Notes under the pieces: model-generated
What the model was told of the DNA's origin: nothing
Database searches by the model: none
The model's input: the letters and a program-made list of their open reading frames with translations, nothing else
Made by a program: the position numbers and the translations under genes
Shown: positions 6,891 through 15,510 of the stretch, in pieces
How the letters are laid out: every line of letters begins with the position of its first letter
Numbering within the stretch: position 1 is the first letter of the stretch
Assembly (NCBI GenBank): GCA_012521895.1
Contig: JAAYLK010000018.1
Coordinates: 1-64,000 of the forward strand
Direction: 5' to 3'
Length of the DNA stretch: 64,000 nucleotides
From: Clostridiales bacterium
GTDB taxonomy: Bacteria > Bacillota > Clostridia > Christensenellales > Aristaeellaceae

Positions 6891-9800
6891 TGTACCTCCT
6901 CCGCATTTCGTCAATGCCGGCCTCAGCCACAATGTCCAGGACCATCTCACGCAATCCCTCGTTGTGCTGGGCCAGGGTCTCACGCACAGCCACCGGGCTG
7001 GCGTTTCCGTTGATATGGTAAACCGGGGCGACCTCAAGCTGGAACACATTCCCCGAGCTGGGGGCTGACATGGCTTGGGTCGGTTGTTCGGCCTGCAGGA
7101 AGATGCGGCCGTCTCGCTCGTAGGCCATCGGGCCCAGCGCACTTACAAGGTCCACATCCTGGTAGGCGTCAAGGCCTGCCTGGGCGGCGTCTCTCATGGC
7201 GATGGCGTAGCGCTCCTGGTTCTTTTCGGCGCCAATCACAAGGCCCTGCATGTTGTAGGAGCTGGCCTCTTCCATGACCTTGGATGGGCTCTCAATCTTC
7301 ATCTTGGCGTTGATCGCGTCGATGGCTGCCTGGGCAACCCGGGCATAGGCGGCCGCTACGGCGCCCTTCATGCCCTCGGCGCCCTTGATGAGGCCCTGGA
7401 TGGTCTGTCGGCCGGATTCCGCGGCCTGGGCTTGCAGGTTCATCTCGTTGACCTTGGTGACAAGGTCCTGCTGGAGTTCAGCCATCTTAGAACTGAAATC
7501 CGTTTCCATCTCGGCAACAGTGGAGGCGAAGCTTTCCTTACCTTCGCTCACCTTGGCAAAAGCTTCGTTGATTTCGGTGATCTTCTCGGTGCCGCTGTTG
7601 ACGATGGTCTGCAGGTGCTGGGCGCTTTCCATGCTGCCGTCAGACAGCTGGGACACCAGCTCCTGGGCGACACCTAGCTCCTTGGCTTTTTCGAGGTTGG
7701 CCGTATAGGTGTCCAGGTAGGCCGCCTGTTGGTTGAGGGTGTTGAGCATCTGGTCGGCGGTCAGGCCATTCTCGGGCTTCTTGAGCTCCTCAAAGAGCTT
7801 CAGCTGACCGCTGATGCTGGAGTATGCGCTGTCGTAGGCCTTGTTGTAGGCTTCCGCCAGTTCGTCGATTTTGGCCTTGGTTTCCTGTGCGGCCTGTTCA
7901 ATGAGCTGGGCTTGATCGGCTGCGGTCTGCATGCCGTCGCCCATGACCTCGGTCGCTTGGCCGGCCTGCTCGGTCTGGTTCCGTATTTCGTCCATGATGT
8001 CCGCGACAATCTGAGCGCCGTTCTCGTACTGGCTGAAAGTCTCGGTGAGCATGGTTTCATACTCTTCCAGGGTGATGCCGCCGATCTTGTAGCCGTCCAC
8101 CAGGTTCTGCAAGAACGCGCTTTGCACCTTCTGGGCTTCGGTAACCTCGCCCTGGTACTTCGCCACGCCTGCGTTGGCCTCGTTCCAGCTATCGCGGAAA
8201 TAAGAGCCCAGCTCATCCAGATTTTCTACATCCCAGAAGAAGTTGGTGTCCATGAAGCCCTTGTAATCCATCGGCTGGCCGAGAATGATGCTCATGAGAT
8301 TGTTTGCTTCTTCTGTAAGCTCCCGCATTCGAGTGGCAGCCTCTTCCGGATCTGTCGAACCAAGGTTTTTGTAAAGGTTGTCCACTTCCGTTTTGAGTGC
8401 ATTGGCTTTTGCCTTGGCCGCATCGTAGCCGCCGCCAATCAGCGTCACTACCTCGTCTTGCTTGGCTTGCGCTTTGGCAAGTTCAGCACTGCTCTGCTGC
8501 TCCTGTTTGATGGCCTCGGTGTAGGCCTTGCTCTGCTTGGTCAGGTTCTCATAGGCGTCCGCTCGCGCCTGGTCCTGTTCCATCCTGATGATGGTTTCAA
8601 GGGCCGCGACCTGCCTACCGAAGGCTTCTGTTTCTTCGTCCGTCGCCGTGATCAGCCCGCCGGACTTGTCGCGCAGCTCTTGCTTAATCTGGGACAGGCG
8701 CGCCTGCTTGTCTGCCAGGTCATCTGCCGACAGGATGGTATATCCGTACTCCGTTCGCAGGGCCAGCAGCTTGTCGCTATACTCGCCCACGCTGGTCTTA
8801 CCACTTGTGTAGGCTTCCCAGAGAGCCGCTTCTTTCTCTTGGTATTCCGCCGCAGCTTCTCCGTCTGCTACGTGCTGCGCGCGGATTTTGTCCATCTCGA
8901 TGGTGTACTCGTCGATGTGGATCTTCCCGCCGATGAGCGCTTGCCAGAGTTCTTCCTCTTTAGCTTGATAGTCTCCGACCGCTGTCACGCCGTCCGTGTA
9001 CTCTTTACGAAGAAGTTCTAGCTTCGCCTGGTACTCGCCCGTCGGGATCGTGCCGCTCTGGTATTCGTCCCACAGCGCCTGCTGTTTCTCCTGGTAGTCT
9101 TTGAGGGATCCTTCCGTTTCACTGTACTTCGCGCGTATTTTATCCAGTTCCTGAGTATATTCATCAATCGGTATCTTGCCGGTGATGAGCGCTTGCCACA
9201 GCTCATCCTCTTTCGCCCGGAAGTCTTCCGTTGCGGTGAGATTTTCGCCGTATTGGGTGCGCAGCCCCTCTAGTTTGTCTTTGTACTCGTCAGTTGAGAT
9301 ATCCCCGCTCTGCCAGGAATCCCACAGCTCTTGCTCCTTCTTCCGGTATTCATCCGCTTCGTTGAAGTTAAGGCCATAATCGCTACGCAGCTCCTCGAGC
9401 TTCTTCTGGTATGATGCTGTTGAGATATCTCCACTCTGCCAGGAATCCCAAAGCTCCTGCTCTTTTTGACTGTAGTCGTTGACCCCAGTCAGGCTGCTGC
9501 CGTATGAATCGCGGAGGATCTGAAGCTTGTCCTCGTATTCCTTGGTAGAGATGTCTCCGCTCTTCCAGGACTCCCACAGCGTATTCTGCGCTGACGCGTA
9601 TTCTTCAACTGCGGTTTTTCCGCCTTCGATCTCTCCGCTGAGGGTGGTGTATTCGTCGGCAAGGTCCAGCACCTTGCTGTTTTCGGACATGACCTTCATG
9701 CTCTCGTCAAACTTCTTGTCAAGATTCGGGAAGGTCTCCGCAGCCTCGTCCGCTTTGCTTTTCAGCAGCACGAAGGCGCCGCCCAGGAGGGCCAGGGCCG

Positions 9801-11544
9801 CGATGCCGCCCAATACCCAGCCGATGCCGGGGATGGCCGCGGTGAACAGCCCCATGGCTGCCGTTCCCAGCTTGACCACGGCGGTAAAAGCAATAATCGC
9901 GCCCATGCCAATCAGCAGGATGCCGCCCATGGTCAAGATGGCCTGGGTCAGCTCCGGGTTCTTATCCATCCAGGCGGTAATGCCGGTCACTACTTCGGTG
10001 ATTTTCTCGGCCACCGCCCCGATGATAGGGGTCAGGTGCTCGCCGAGTGTAACCTTTAGGTTTTCAAAGGCATTCTTGGCCATTTCGACCTTGCTCTCGG
10101 TGGTGCCGTAGCGCTTGTTCGCCTCGTCCTGCAGGGCGGTGTTATCCCGCCAGGCTTGGTTGGAGGTTTCAATCGCCCGGTTCATCAGGTCGCCGGATCC
10201 GGCAAGGGACAGCATCATGCGCTGCATCCTAACCTCGGTAATGCCCATCTCTTCCAGGATGACGGTTGCGGACTTTCCGTGCCGCTCGGTATCGTTGAGC
10301 CCCGTGATGAACAGCGCCAACGCTCCTGCGGCGTCCTCGCCCCAGGCCTTTGCAAAGTCGTTGCCGGCCATACCGGCGATGCGTGCGAAGTCTTGTATGC
10401 CCTTCCCGGTCTTCACGGCCTTGTCCAGCTCCGTGATCAGCCTAGACGCGGAGGTAGAGCCCGCCTGTGCTTCGATGCCCAGCGAGCTGATGGCAGCAGA
10501 AAGACCCAGGATGTCCGCTTCGCTCATGCCCGCCAGGCTGCCGCTTGCGGCCATGCCCTGGGACATGTCGATGATCTTCTGCTCGGTGGTGGCGAAGTTG
10601 TTGCCCAGGTCGACGACAGACGAGGCCAGTCGTTCATAGTTGGCCGGGTCCATCTGCGTGATGTTGACGAACTGGGCCAGCATCGTTGCGCCCTCCTGGG
10701 CGGTCATGGTGGTGGCCGTGGACAGCTTGGCCATGACCTCGGTGAAGTCAGTAATGTTGGCCTTGGCGATGCCCAGCTGCCCTGCTGTCTCGGCGATGCC
10801 CGCCAGTTCGTTGGCCGACACAGGGATGACCGTGCTCATGCGCTGGAACTCATTGGCCATGTTGGCCAACTCGGCCGCGCTCATGTCCGTGGTCTTGTCC
10901 ACGCCGGCCATGGCGCTTTCAAAGTCGATCGCCGCCTCGGCACTGGCCTTCAGTACATCATAGAACTGCTTGAGCAGGACAGTAACGCCCAGAGCGGCCA
11001 TCAAGCCGTGGAGGCTGGTAATGGCCTTGCTCATTCCCTCGTGCATCTGCTCGGAGGCCTTGGCTGCCTGCTCGGAGGCCTTGGCTGCCTGCTCCTGGCT
11101 TTCCTTGAGCTCGTCGATTTCGCTTTCCAGGCGGCTGCTTTCGCTGGCCAAGTCCTTGGTGCTGACCCCGGCTTTCTTGAGCGAACCCTCCAGGGTGTTC
11201 AACTTGCCTGTCTGCTGCTGCAGGGAGGCGTTGGTGCGGTCGATCTGGTTCTGCTTGGCAATCAGCTTGTTCTTCATGTCGGCGGAGCTGTCGCCAGTTT
11301 CGGTCATTTCCTTCTGGATGTTGTCATACTGCTGCTGCAGCATCTTCAGCTTTTGCCGGGTTGCCTCGACAGCGCCCTGCTGCTTCTGATAGGCGGAGAT
11401 GTCGCCCTGGGCCTTGTTGAGCTTGTTGATTTCGGTCTGCAGGCCCATCACCGGGGTCTTGGCGCTGTTGAAGCTGCTGCCATAGGATGAGCCAAGCTCA
11501 GCGTTCAGCTTGAAAAGCATTTCATATTCCTTGCGGCCAGCCAC
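6883..11544 (-). CDS. Phage tail tape measure protein with seven 42-residue repeats
   Basis: The start is GTG 11544 behind AAGGAGGTGAGCCA; the product is 1,553 residues. Residues 40-170 form a coiled coil (KQQGAVEATRQKL, ESEIDELKESQEQ). Residues about 205-500 match the TP901-type tape-measure core (FESAMAGVDKTTD, ATTMTAQEGATML, GLSAAISSLGIEAQAGSTSAS). Two or three hydrophobic segments occupy about 532-595. Residues 656-949 consist of seven repeats of exactly 42 residues with an LW....SG.I....Y...L..LR..Y pattern. The C-terminus carries the conserved KMKIESPSKVM motif. It sets tail length and sits in its canonical place after gpE/E' and before gpX. Confidence 0.95.
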   Translation of the reverse strand: MAGRKEYEMLFKLNAELGSSYGSSFNSAKTPVMGLQTEINKLNKAQGDISAYQKQQGAVEATRQKLKMLQQQYDNIQKEMTETGDSSADMKNKLIAKQNQIDRTNASLQQQTGKLNTLEGSLKKAGVSTKDLASESSRLESEIDELKESQEQAAKASEQAAKASEQMHEGMSKAITSLHGLMAALGVTVLLKQFYDVLKASAEAAIDFESAMAGVDKTTDMSAAELANMANEFQRMSTVIPVSANELAGIAETAGQLGIAKANITDFTEVMAKLSTATTMTAQEGATMLAQFVNITQMDPANYERLASSVVDLGNNFATTEQKIIDMSQGMAASGSLAGMSEADILGLSAAISSLGIEAQAGSTSASRLITELDKAVKTGKGIQDFARIAGMAGNDFAKAWGEDAAGALALFITGLNDTERHGKSATVILEEMGITEVRMQRMMLSLAGSGDLMNRAIETSNQAWRDNTALQDEANKRYGTTESKVEMAKNAFENLKVTLGEHLTPIIGAVAEKITEVVTGITAWMDKNPELTQAILTMGGILLIGMGAIIAFTAVVKLGTAAMGLFTAAIPGIGWVLGGIAALALLGGAFVLLKSKADEAAETFPNLDKKFDESMKVMSENSKVLDLADEYTTLSGEIEGGKTAVEEYASAQNTLWESWKSGDISTKEYEDKLQILRDSYGSSLTGVNDYSQKEQELWDSWQSGDISTASYQKKLEELRSDYGLNFNEADEYRKKEQELWDSWQSGDISTDEYKDKLEGLRTQYGENLTATEDFRAKEDELWQALITGKIPIDEYTQELDKIRAKYSETEGSLKDYQEKQQALWDEYQSGTIPTGEYQAKLELLRKEYTDGVTAVGDYQAKEEELWQALIGGKIHIDEYTIEMDKIRAQHVADGEAAAEYQEKEAALWEAYTSGKTSVGEYSDKLLALRTEYGYTILSADDLADKQARLSQIKQELRDKSGGLITATDEETEAFGRQVAALETIIRMEQDQARADAYENLTKQSKAYTEAIKQEQQSSAELAKAQAKQDEVVTLIGGGYDAAKAKANALKTEVDNLYKNLGSTDPEEAATRMRELTEEANNLMSIILGQPMDYKGFMDTNFFWDVENLDELGSYFRDSWNEANAGVAKYQGEVTEAQKVQSAFLQNLVDGYKIGGITLEEYETMLTETFSQYENGAQIVADIMDEIRNQTEQAGQATEVMGDGMQTAADQAQLIEQAAQETKAKIDELAEAYNKAYDSAYSSISGQLKLFEELKKPENGLTADQMLNTLNQQAAYLDTYTANLEKAKELGVAQELVSQLSDGSMESAQHLQTIVNSGTEKITEINEAFAKVSEGKESFASTVAEMETDFSSKMAELQQDLVTKVNEMNLQAQAAESGRQTIQGLIKGAEGMKGAVAAAYARVAQAAIDAINAKMKIESPSKVMEEASSYNMQGLVIGAEKNQERYAIAMRDAAQAGLDAYQDVDLVSALGPMAYERDGRIFLQAEQPTQAMSAPSSGNVFQLEVAPVYHINGNASPVAVRETLAQHNEGLREMVLDIVAEAGIDEMRRRYNA
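8698..9579 (-). repeat. Seven tandem 126-bp coding repeats in the tape measure gene
   Basis: Aligning from each Leu-Trp pair gives seven units in a row, each 42 residues (126 bases). Units 1-3 share W(E/D)SW(K/Q)SGDIST; units 4 and 6 share the variant LWQALI.GKI.IDEYT; units 5 and 7 are intermediate. The alternation of 4 and 6 suggests a duplicated two-unit block. Adding or losing one unit changes length by 42 residues without a frame change. Confidence 0.9.
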
Positions 11545-11548
11545 TGGC

Positions 11549-11740
11549 TCACCTCCTTCTCATGCGTTCGTTTTCTTCTTGGATCAGGTCGTTGCTGTCT
11601 CGAATCCACTCGGACAGCGAGCGCAGGGACAAGGACAGCCAGTAGTCAACCGGCGTCCTGTTGTTCCTGGCCATCAGCAGGCACTGGCGTCGCATCCAGT
11701 GCCCGCCATCACTTACGACTGCTCCACATTGAGCAAAAAA
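11549..11740 (-). CDS. gpE'-like tail assembly extension reached by -1 frameshift
   Basis: This frame is open from the slippery heptamer T_TTT_TTG (11740-11734) to TGA at 11551-11549. It is -1 relative to the gpE-like gene and has no well-placed ribosome site of its own. An in-frame ATG at 11695 exists. The encoded segment contains ARNNRTPVDYWLSLSLRSL and WIRDSNDLIQEENERMR, which resembles the small second tail-assembly-chaperone frame found just before tape-measure genes. A slip would give a 186-residue fusion in place of the 131-residue gpE-like product, as in P2 E/E' and lambda G/GT. Confidence 0.72.
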   Translation of the reverse strand, partial: FFAQCGAVVSDGGHWMRRQCLLMARNNRTPVDYWLSLSLRSLSEWIRDSNDLIQEENERMRRR

Positions 11741-12108
11741 CGCCTGGCCGCTCCCCGGATGGCGTTGAAGTCACGCAAGCTCATATGGTCAAAGGCGTCC
11801 ACGCCGATTTCATCGGTGCAGGCCTTGGAGGCCATGGCCGCCAGGTAGTCGCCGTTGAACTCCGGCACAATGACCGTGCGGCCCTGTCTGGCCAGGTCCC
11901 GCTCAATCTGCAGGGTGTCGGCGCCGGTCAGGCCGTCAAAGTCAAAGGTCAGGGCTGTGTAGTCCTTGCCGTTGTAGCTCAGCGGCCGCTTGAAGGTGTG
12001 AACGAAAACGCCCTCTGCGTTCTCGGCGGCGTCAGCCTTGGCCAACTCCAGCTCCTTGTCGTCCACCACGGGCGAATCCTCCACCAGGGTCAGGTTTTTG
12101 TCTTTCAT
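11713..12108 (-). CDS. Phage tail assembly chaperone (P2 gpE-like)
   Basis: ATG 12108 follows AAAGGAG and gives 131 residues. The central segment (THFKRPLSYNGKDYTALTFDF-like, about 36-57, then ADTLQIERDLARQG) matches the family of small tail assembly proteins lying between tail tube and tape measure. Near its 3' end the codons CGT TTT TTG form a canonical -1 slippery site, 18 bases before the TAA. This position and the open -1 frame mark it as the first half of a frameshift pair. Such chaperones coat the tape measure before tube polymerization. Confidence 0.82.
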   Translation of the reverse strand: MKDKNLTLVEDSPVVDDKELELAKADAAENAEGVFVHTFKRPLSYNGKDYTALTFDFDGLTGADTLQIERDLARQGRTVIVPEFNGDYLAAMASKACTDEIGVDAFDHMSLRDFNAIRGAARRFLLNVEQS

Positions 12109-12128
12109 TTGGCGCTCCTTTCAAAGCA

Positions 12129-12160
12129 AAGCGCCCGAGGCTTTCTTTCCCCGGGCGCTT
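12129..12160 (-). terminator. Hairpin between tail tube and gpE genes
   Basis: AAGCGCCCG (12160-12152 on the minus strand) pairs with CGGGCGCTT (12137-12129) around a 14-base loop, followed by TGCTTTG rather than a long U tract. It lies in the gap after the tail-tube stop. It could act as a leaky terminator or mRNA 3'-end stabilizer that lets tube and sheath be made in excess over the tape measure; that role is inference. Confidence 0.55.
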
Positions 12161-12176
12161 ATGGGGGGTCTTGGGC

Positions 12177-12692
12177 TTACTTGCCCAGGGCGGCGCGGAC
12201 TTCCTTCATGTAGTCCACGCCATTGATCTTGCAGATGTAGTTGTAGGGGTCAATCTCCCACAGCTGTTTCTTGCCCTTGTACGCGGCGTAGTAGTACACC
12301 GCATACTCACCGGAGGCGTCCGCGGGGGAGGCCTGGGCAACGCTGCCCACGGTGAGACCCTTGGGGATGACCACCATCACGAACTTGTCCGCCACAACCT
12401 CGGTGCGGGCTGCCACAGTGTTCCACTGCTGCTCGGCGACGCGCAGGTCGATGTTGTGCTTGACCGGGGCGCTCAGGTTCACCGCCGAATCCGTGGCGGA
12501 GATGAAGTCCAGCCCCAGGGTCATGGCGTCCACCATGCCCTTGAGCACGGCTTCCACATTGCCGGCCACGCCGGCGCCATTGACCGCCTGGGTCAGGAAC
12601 TTAATGTCCGGCATCGTCACCTTGGCAATGCCAAGCAAATCCCGGCTGTTCTCATACACCGTAAAGTCGATGTAGGCTTCGGTCCTCTTCAT
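12177..12692 (-). CDS. Phage major tail tube protein (FII-like)
   Basis: The 171-residue product begins MKRTEAYIDFTVYENSRDLLGIAKVTMPDI and continues with VAGNVEAVLKGMVDAM, VNLSAPVKHNIDLRVAEQQW and a C-terminal YNYICKINGVDYMKEVRAALGK. These are characteristic of the P2 FII tail-tube family. AGGAGGAC lies upstream of ATG 12692. Tube protein polymerizes around the tape measure and inside the sheath. It follows the sheath gene directly, as in P2 and Mu-like phages. Confidence 0.92.
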   Translation of the reverse strand: MKRTEAYIDFTVYENSRDLLGIAKVTMPDIKFLTQAVNGAGVAGNVEAVLKGMVDAMTLGLDFISATDSAVNLSAPVKHNIDLRVAEQQWNTVAARTEVVADKFVMVVIPKGLTVGSVAQASPADASGEYAVYYYAAYKGKKQLWEIDPYNYICKINGVDYMKEVRAALGK

Positions 12693-12704
12693 GTTGTCCT
12701 CCTC

Positions 12705-14123
12705 TTACTGGAACGCTTCGGTCAGGTAGTTGATGTCATACTCCAGCGTGAAATTGACCTCCTGAGCCGGGCTGGGCGGGGTGATGAACACATGGAACTT
12801 CACGATGCCCTGCATGAGATTGGTCGGGGGGTTCTCGTCCTCAAGCATCTCGATGCGGCCGCCCAGTAGGTAGCCGCTGCCCGTCAGGCCGTTTAGCCAG
12901 ATGTTCAGCATGTCGATGATGTTGTCGATGACGCGGCGGTTCATGGGCATGTCCACATAGGACCAGCAGGTCTGAATTGTGGTGTTGCGCACCCAGTCAA
13001 ACATGCGGCTGATGCAGATCAGCGTGTCCTTGACATCGTTCACGCCCGGGTAGCAGGCGGTGTAGTTGCCCCAGGCCTTCCAGCCGCCCATGAAGTTCAG
13101 CGCTGTCACCACGCCCTGGGCGTTGAGGATGTTGGCGTGATCCAGGGTCAGGTTGACCTCGGTACCATCACCGGTCACCAGGCCGTCCGCCAACAAGGTC
13201 TTGTTGCTGGGGCTGACATAGGGTGCGCCGAAGTTCACATCGGTCACCGCCATCAGCGCCGCTAGATGGGTGGAGAAGTGGTAGGTCTTGCCGCCGAAGG
13301 TAACCTTGGGCCAGCAGAGAATCTGGTTCTCGTCGGTCAGGCTGTGGCTGTTCTTGTAGGTCAGCACATCGCCGTAGGCAGCAGCGCCGCCCGCCCCGCT
13401 GGGGATGTCGATGATGGCCTTGGAGCTGAACATGCCGTTGATGCTGCCAGCCTTGGCGGCCATGACAGCCGCCACGGCCTGGTTCTCAGAGAACTTGGGG
13501 GCCACAATCAGGTCGGGGATGATGCCCAGGGTGGTGGCGCACAGCTCAATGGCTTCCATGCCGGTGGCCACATTGGCGGGCAGGATGGCAGAGGGGGTCA
13601 CCTGGGTGTAGCTGACGTTCACGGCCACTGCCGTATAAGCAGCGCCGGCGGGCAGCAGCTCCAGCACCAGGCCGGAATCGGTGTACATCACCGCATAGTC
13701 GGTGTCCTTCACCAGAGGATCACCGGCGCCGCCAGCGGCCTTCACCACCAGCAGGGCATCGTTGATGGCCTCAGCAGGCAGCACAACCTGGTGGTTGGCT
13801 ACATCCGCATCCGCCGCGGCGACAGGGGCTTTCTGGGTTTCGGGGTCGAGCATGTTGACGAAAATCACCGGCTGCATGCCATACAGCGCAAAATGCGCAA
13901 AGGCAAACTCGCACAGAGTGTACTTGTCCCAGTCGTCGGAATAGCCGAAGCGATCCCGGAACTCAGAAAAGCCAGTGATCCTCACGGGCACGCCCACCGG
14001 GGCGGGGTTGCTGGCACCCTGAATCGGCGCAGTGCCGATGACGAAGGGTACGCCGGTGGCGGCGACGGCGGGCGCACCAATGCTGGTGGCCTGCTCGTTC
14101 ACGAAAACGCCATGCTTTACCAT
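12705..14123 (-). CDS. Contractile tail sheath protein (FI-like)
   Basis: The 472-residue protein starts MVKHGVFVNEQATSIGAPAVAATGVPFVIGTAPI, the normal entry of FI-type sheaths. It contains PVRITGFSEFRDRFGY, LCEFAFAHFALYGMQPVIFVN, PDLIVAPKFSENQAV and a conserved C-terminal domain (FDWVRNTTIQTCWSYVD, MNRRVIDNIIDMLNIWLNGL). Its presence shows the phage has a contractile, myovirus-type tail. AAGGAGGAC precedes ATG 14123. Length is close to the family norm. Confidence 0.95.
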   Translation of the reverse strand: MVKHGVFVNEQATSIGAPAVAATGVPFVIGTAPIQGASNPAPVGVPVRITGFSEFRDRFGYSDDWDKYTLCEFAFAHFALYGMQPVIFVNMLDPETQKAPVAAADADVANHQVVLPAEAINDALLVVKAAGGAGDPLVKDTDYAVMYTDSGLVLELLPAGAAYTAVAVNVSYTQVTPSAILPANVATGMEAIELCATTLGIIPDLIVAPKFSENQAVAAVMAAKAGSINGMFSSKAIIDIPSGAGGAAAYGDVLTYKNSHSLTDENQILCWPKVTFGGKTYHFSTHLAALMAVTDVNFGAPYVSPSNKTLLADGLVTGDGTEVNLTLDHANILNAQGVVTALNFMGGWKAWGNYTACYPGVNDVKDTLICISRMFDWVRNTTIQTCWSYVDMPMNRRVIDNIIDMLNIWLNGLTGSGYLLGGRIEMLEDENPPTNLMQGIVKFHVFITPPSPAQEVNFTLEYDINYLTEAFQ

Positions 14124-14140
14124 AGTTGTCCTCCTTGATG

Positions 14141-14467
14141 TTAGGCCTGTTTGGCCAGTCGGTTGTAGACCACAGACAAGAAGCTGTCAGGCTTCTTGAT
14201 AGCGATGCGGGCAGCGCCCAGCTGCTCACCAGGAATCAGCAGGTGCTTGATGTCCGGGTATTTGGCCAGCGCGTCATCCAGCCGCTTGAGCTCGTCCTTG
14301 CGGTAGATTGCATTGCTGCTGATCAGACCGCGGATAGCAGGGCCGATGTACATGTAAAAAGCCGCCTGGTTTGTCCTGGCGGCCGGGGCTTTGGGTTTCG
14401 CCTGGGCGATGGGCTTCTCAAGCAGTTTTTCTTCCGGCTGCTTGTCCGGGGCTTTCTTTACGGCCAT
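14141..14467 (-). CDS. Phage neck/tail protein of unknown function (108 aa)
   Basis: ATG 14467 follows GGGAGG; an upstream in-frame ATG at 14506 lies inside the previous gene. The N-terminal third is Lys/Pro/Ala-rich and probably disordered. The rest (NQAAFYMYIGPAIRGLISSNAIYR, then LDDALAKYPDIKHLLIPGEQL) is compact and recurs in phages as a small gene just upstream of the sheath. Role is unknown; its position fits a tail-connector or chaperone. Confidence 0.7.
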   Translation of the reverse strand: MAVKKAPDKQPEEKLLEKPIAQAKPKAPAARTNQAAFYMYIGPAIRGLISSNAIYRKDELKRLDDALAKYPDIKHLLIPGEQLGAARIAIKKPDSFLSVVYNRLAKQA

Positions 14468-14952
14468 ATCTCTAGTACCTCCCTTTTGACGGGCGGCAGC
14501 TTCCATACTGTCGCCATTTCGGCCATGTAGTAGGGGGCGGTATCGTCAGGATAGACCAACAGCTCCACCCCTTGGCTCAGGTCCAGTGTAAAGTCCTCAA
14601 TCACTACCCGGCGCAGCAGCTCCACCCGGATGCGCTCGGCCAGGTTCAGCAGCGCCAGGCCGCCCTCGTCTTCCGCTTCATGGTAGACGCACAGCAAGGT
14701 GCGGACCACCGCCGAACTCTCCAGGGGCTCGCCCGGTGTCTGGTGGTCCTGGCCGGTGATGATGCTGTGGATGACATAGGGGGCCTTCTTGTCGCTGGCT
14801 TTCATTTCCGGCAGCCTCGGTATGTACACCTTGGCCGCCCGGGGAGCGGGGGCTTCCTCGTCTTCCCTTTGCCTGCGCACCGGCAATAGAAGCTCAGCGA
14901 CCGTCTCTTCGGTGAAGGCTTTCAATGCCTGCAGCAATCCGATCTTGGTCAC
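14458..14952 (-). CDS. Phage neck/tail-terminator-like protein (164 aa)
   Basis: The frame is open from ATG 14952 to a stop overlapping the next gene. The mixed alpha/beta layout, with an N-terminal helix (IGLLQALKAFTEETVAELL) and strands such as PYVIHSIITG and TLLCVYHEAEDEGG, fits tail-completion or tail-terminator proteins placed between gpZ-like and sheath genes. No diagnostic motif was recognized, so the assignment depends on gene order. Confidence 0.6.
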   Translation of the reverse strand: MTKIGLLQALKAFTEETVAELLLPVRRQREDEEAPAPRAAKVYIPRLPEMKASDKKAPYVIHSIITGQDHQTPGEPLESSAVVRTLLCVYHEAEDEGGLALLNLAERIRVELLRRVVIEDFTLDLSQGVELLVYPDDTAPYYMAEMATVWKLPPVKREVLEIWP

Positions 14953-14955
14953 GCT

Positions 14956-15510
14956 TTACCTCCCATAGCCGCTGAGAATGCGGGTGATTTCGTGTTCGAT
15001 GCGCTTGTCGTAGGTTTCCTCAATGGTTTTCACCATCTCTTCGGTTACCTTCTTGTTTTGCATCATGTGAGCCGTGGAGGGGCCGTACTTTCCTTCCACA
15101 GGGAAGCGCCCGGGGCCTTTGCGCTCAAATGCGCCCAGACGGCCGCCGATTTTGGCGGTGAACACATGCCGGAGTGCTCCGCCGCCGCTGTCACGCCTGA
15201 CCTGGGCAAACATTGAACCGCCGCCCCTGGTGTACCGGGTGTTGAAGGTCAGTAGCGGCAGCACCCGCCCGGCGTATCGAATGGTCATGCCGGTTTCGCT
15301 GGTCTGCACCTTCTGCTTGCTGTTGGCGGTGAATCCGCGCTGGGGAATGTGGTATTCCGCCGCGGCCAAGCGGCCGGCCTGCGTCCTCGCAGATTCACCG
15401 GCACGCTTTAGCGCGGCATGGCTCGCCTTGGGAATGGCGCCAGGGATGGACGAGAGCAGGGCGGTCACTCGCTGCAGGCTGATGCCTACCTCCGTCACTC
15501 GCACACTCAT
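14956..15510 (-). CDS. Minor tail protein Z-like (184 aa)
   Basis: ATG 15510 overlaps the stop of the previous gene. The N-terminal AALKRAGESARTQAGRLAAAEYHIPQ-type stretch, the FTANSKQKVQTSE turn and the C-terminal VEGKYGPSTAHMM (GP-x-x-A-HM) are typical of the lambda gpZ/prophage minor tail protein Z family. These proteins act at the head-tail interface. It lies between connector-type genes and the tail genes, as expected. Confidence 0.7.
   Translation of the reverse strand: MSVRVTEVGISLQRVTALLSSIPGAIPKASHAALKRAGESARTQAGRLAAAEYHIPQRGFTANSKQKVQTSETGMTIRYAGRVLPLLTFNTRYTRGGGSMFAQVRRDSGGGALRHVFTAKIGGRLGAFERKGPGRFPVEGKYGPSTAHMMQNKKVTEEMVKTIEETYDKRIEHEITRILSGYGR

Noticed and set aside
8698-9579. 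Tandem repeats considered as a CRISPR array
   Set aside because: Units are protein-coding, 126 bases and without unique spacers; they keep frame and belong to the tape measure.
10156-11490. Long plus-strand open frame opposite the tape measure gene
   Set aside because: It is a GC-driven shadow: composition is odd, there is no ribosome site, and the minus-strand product has clear tape-measure motifs.
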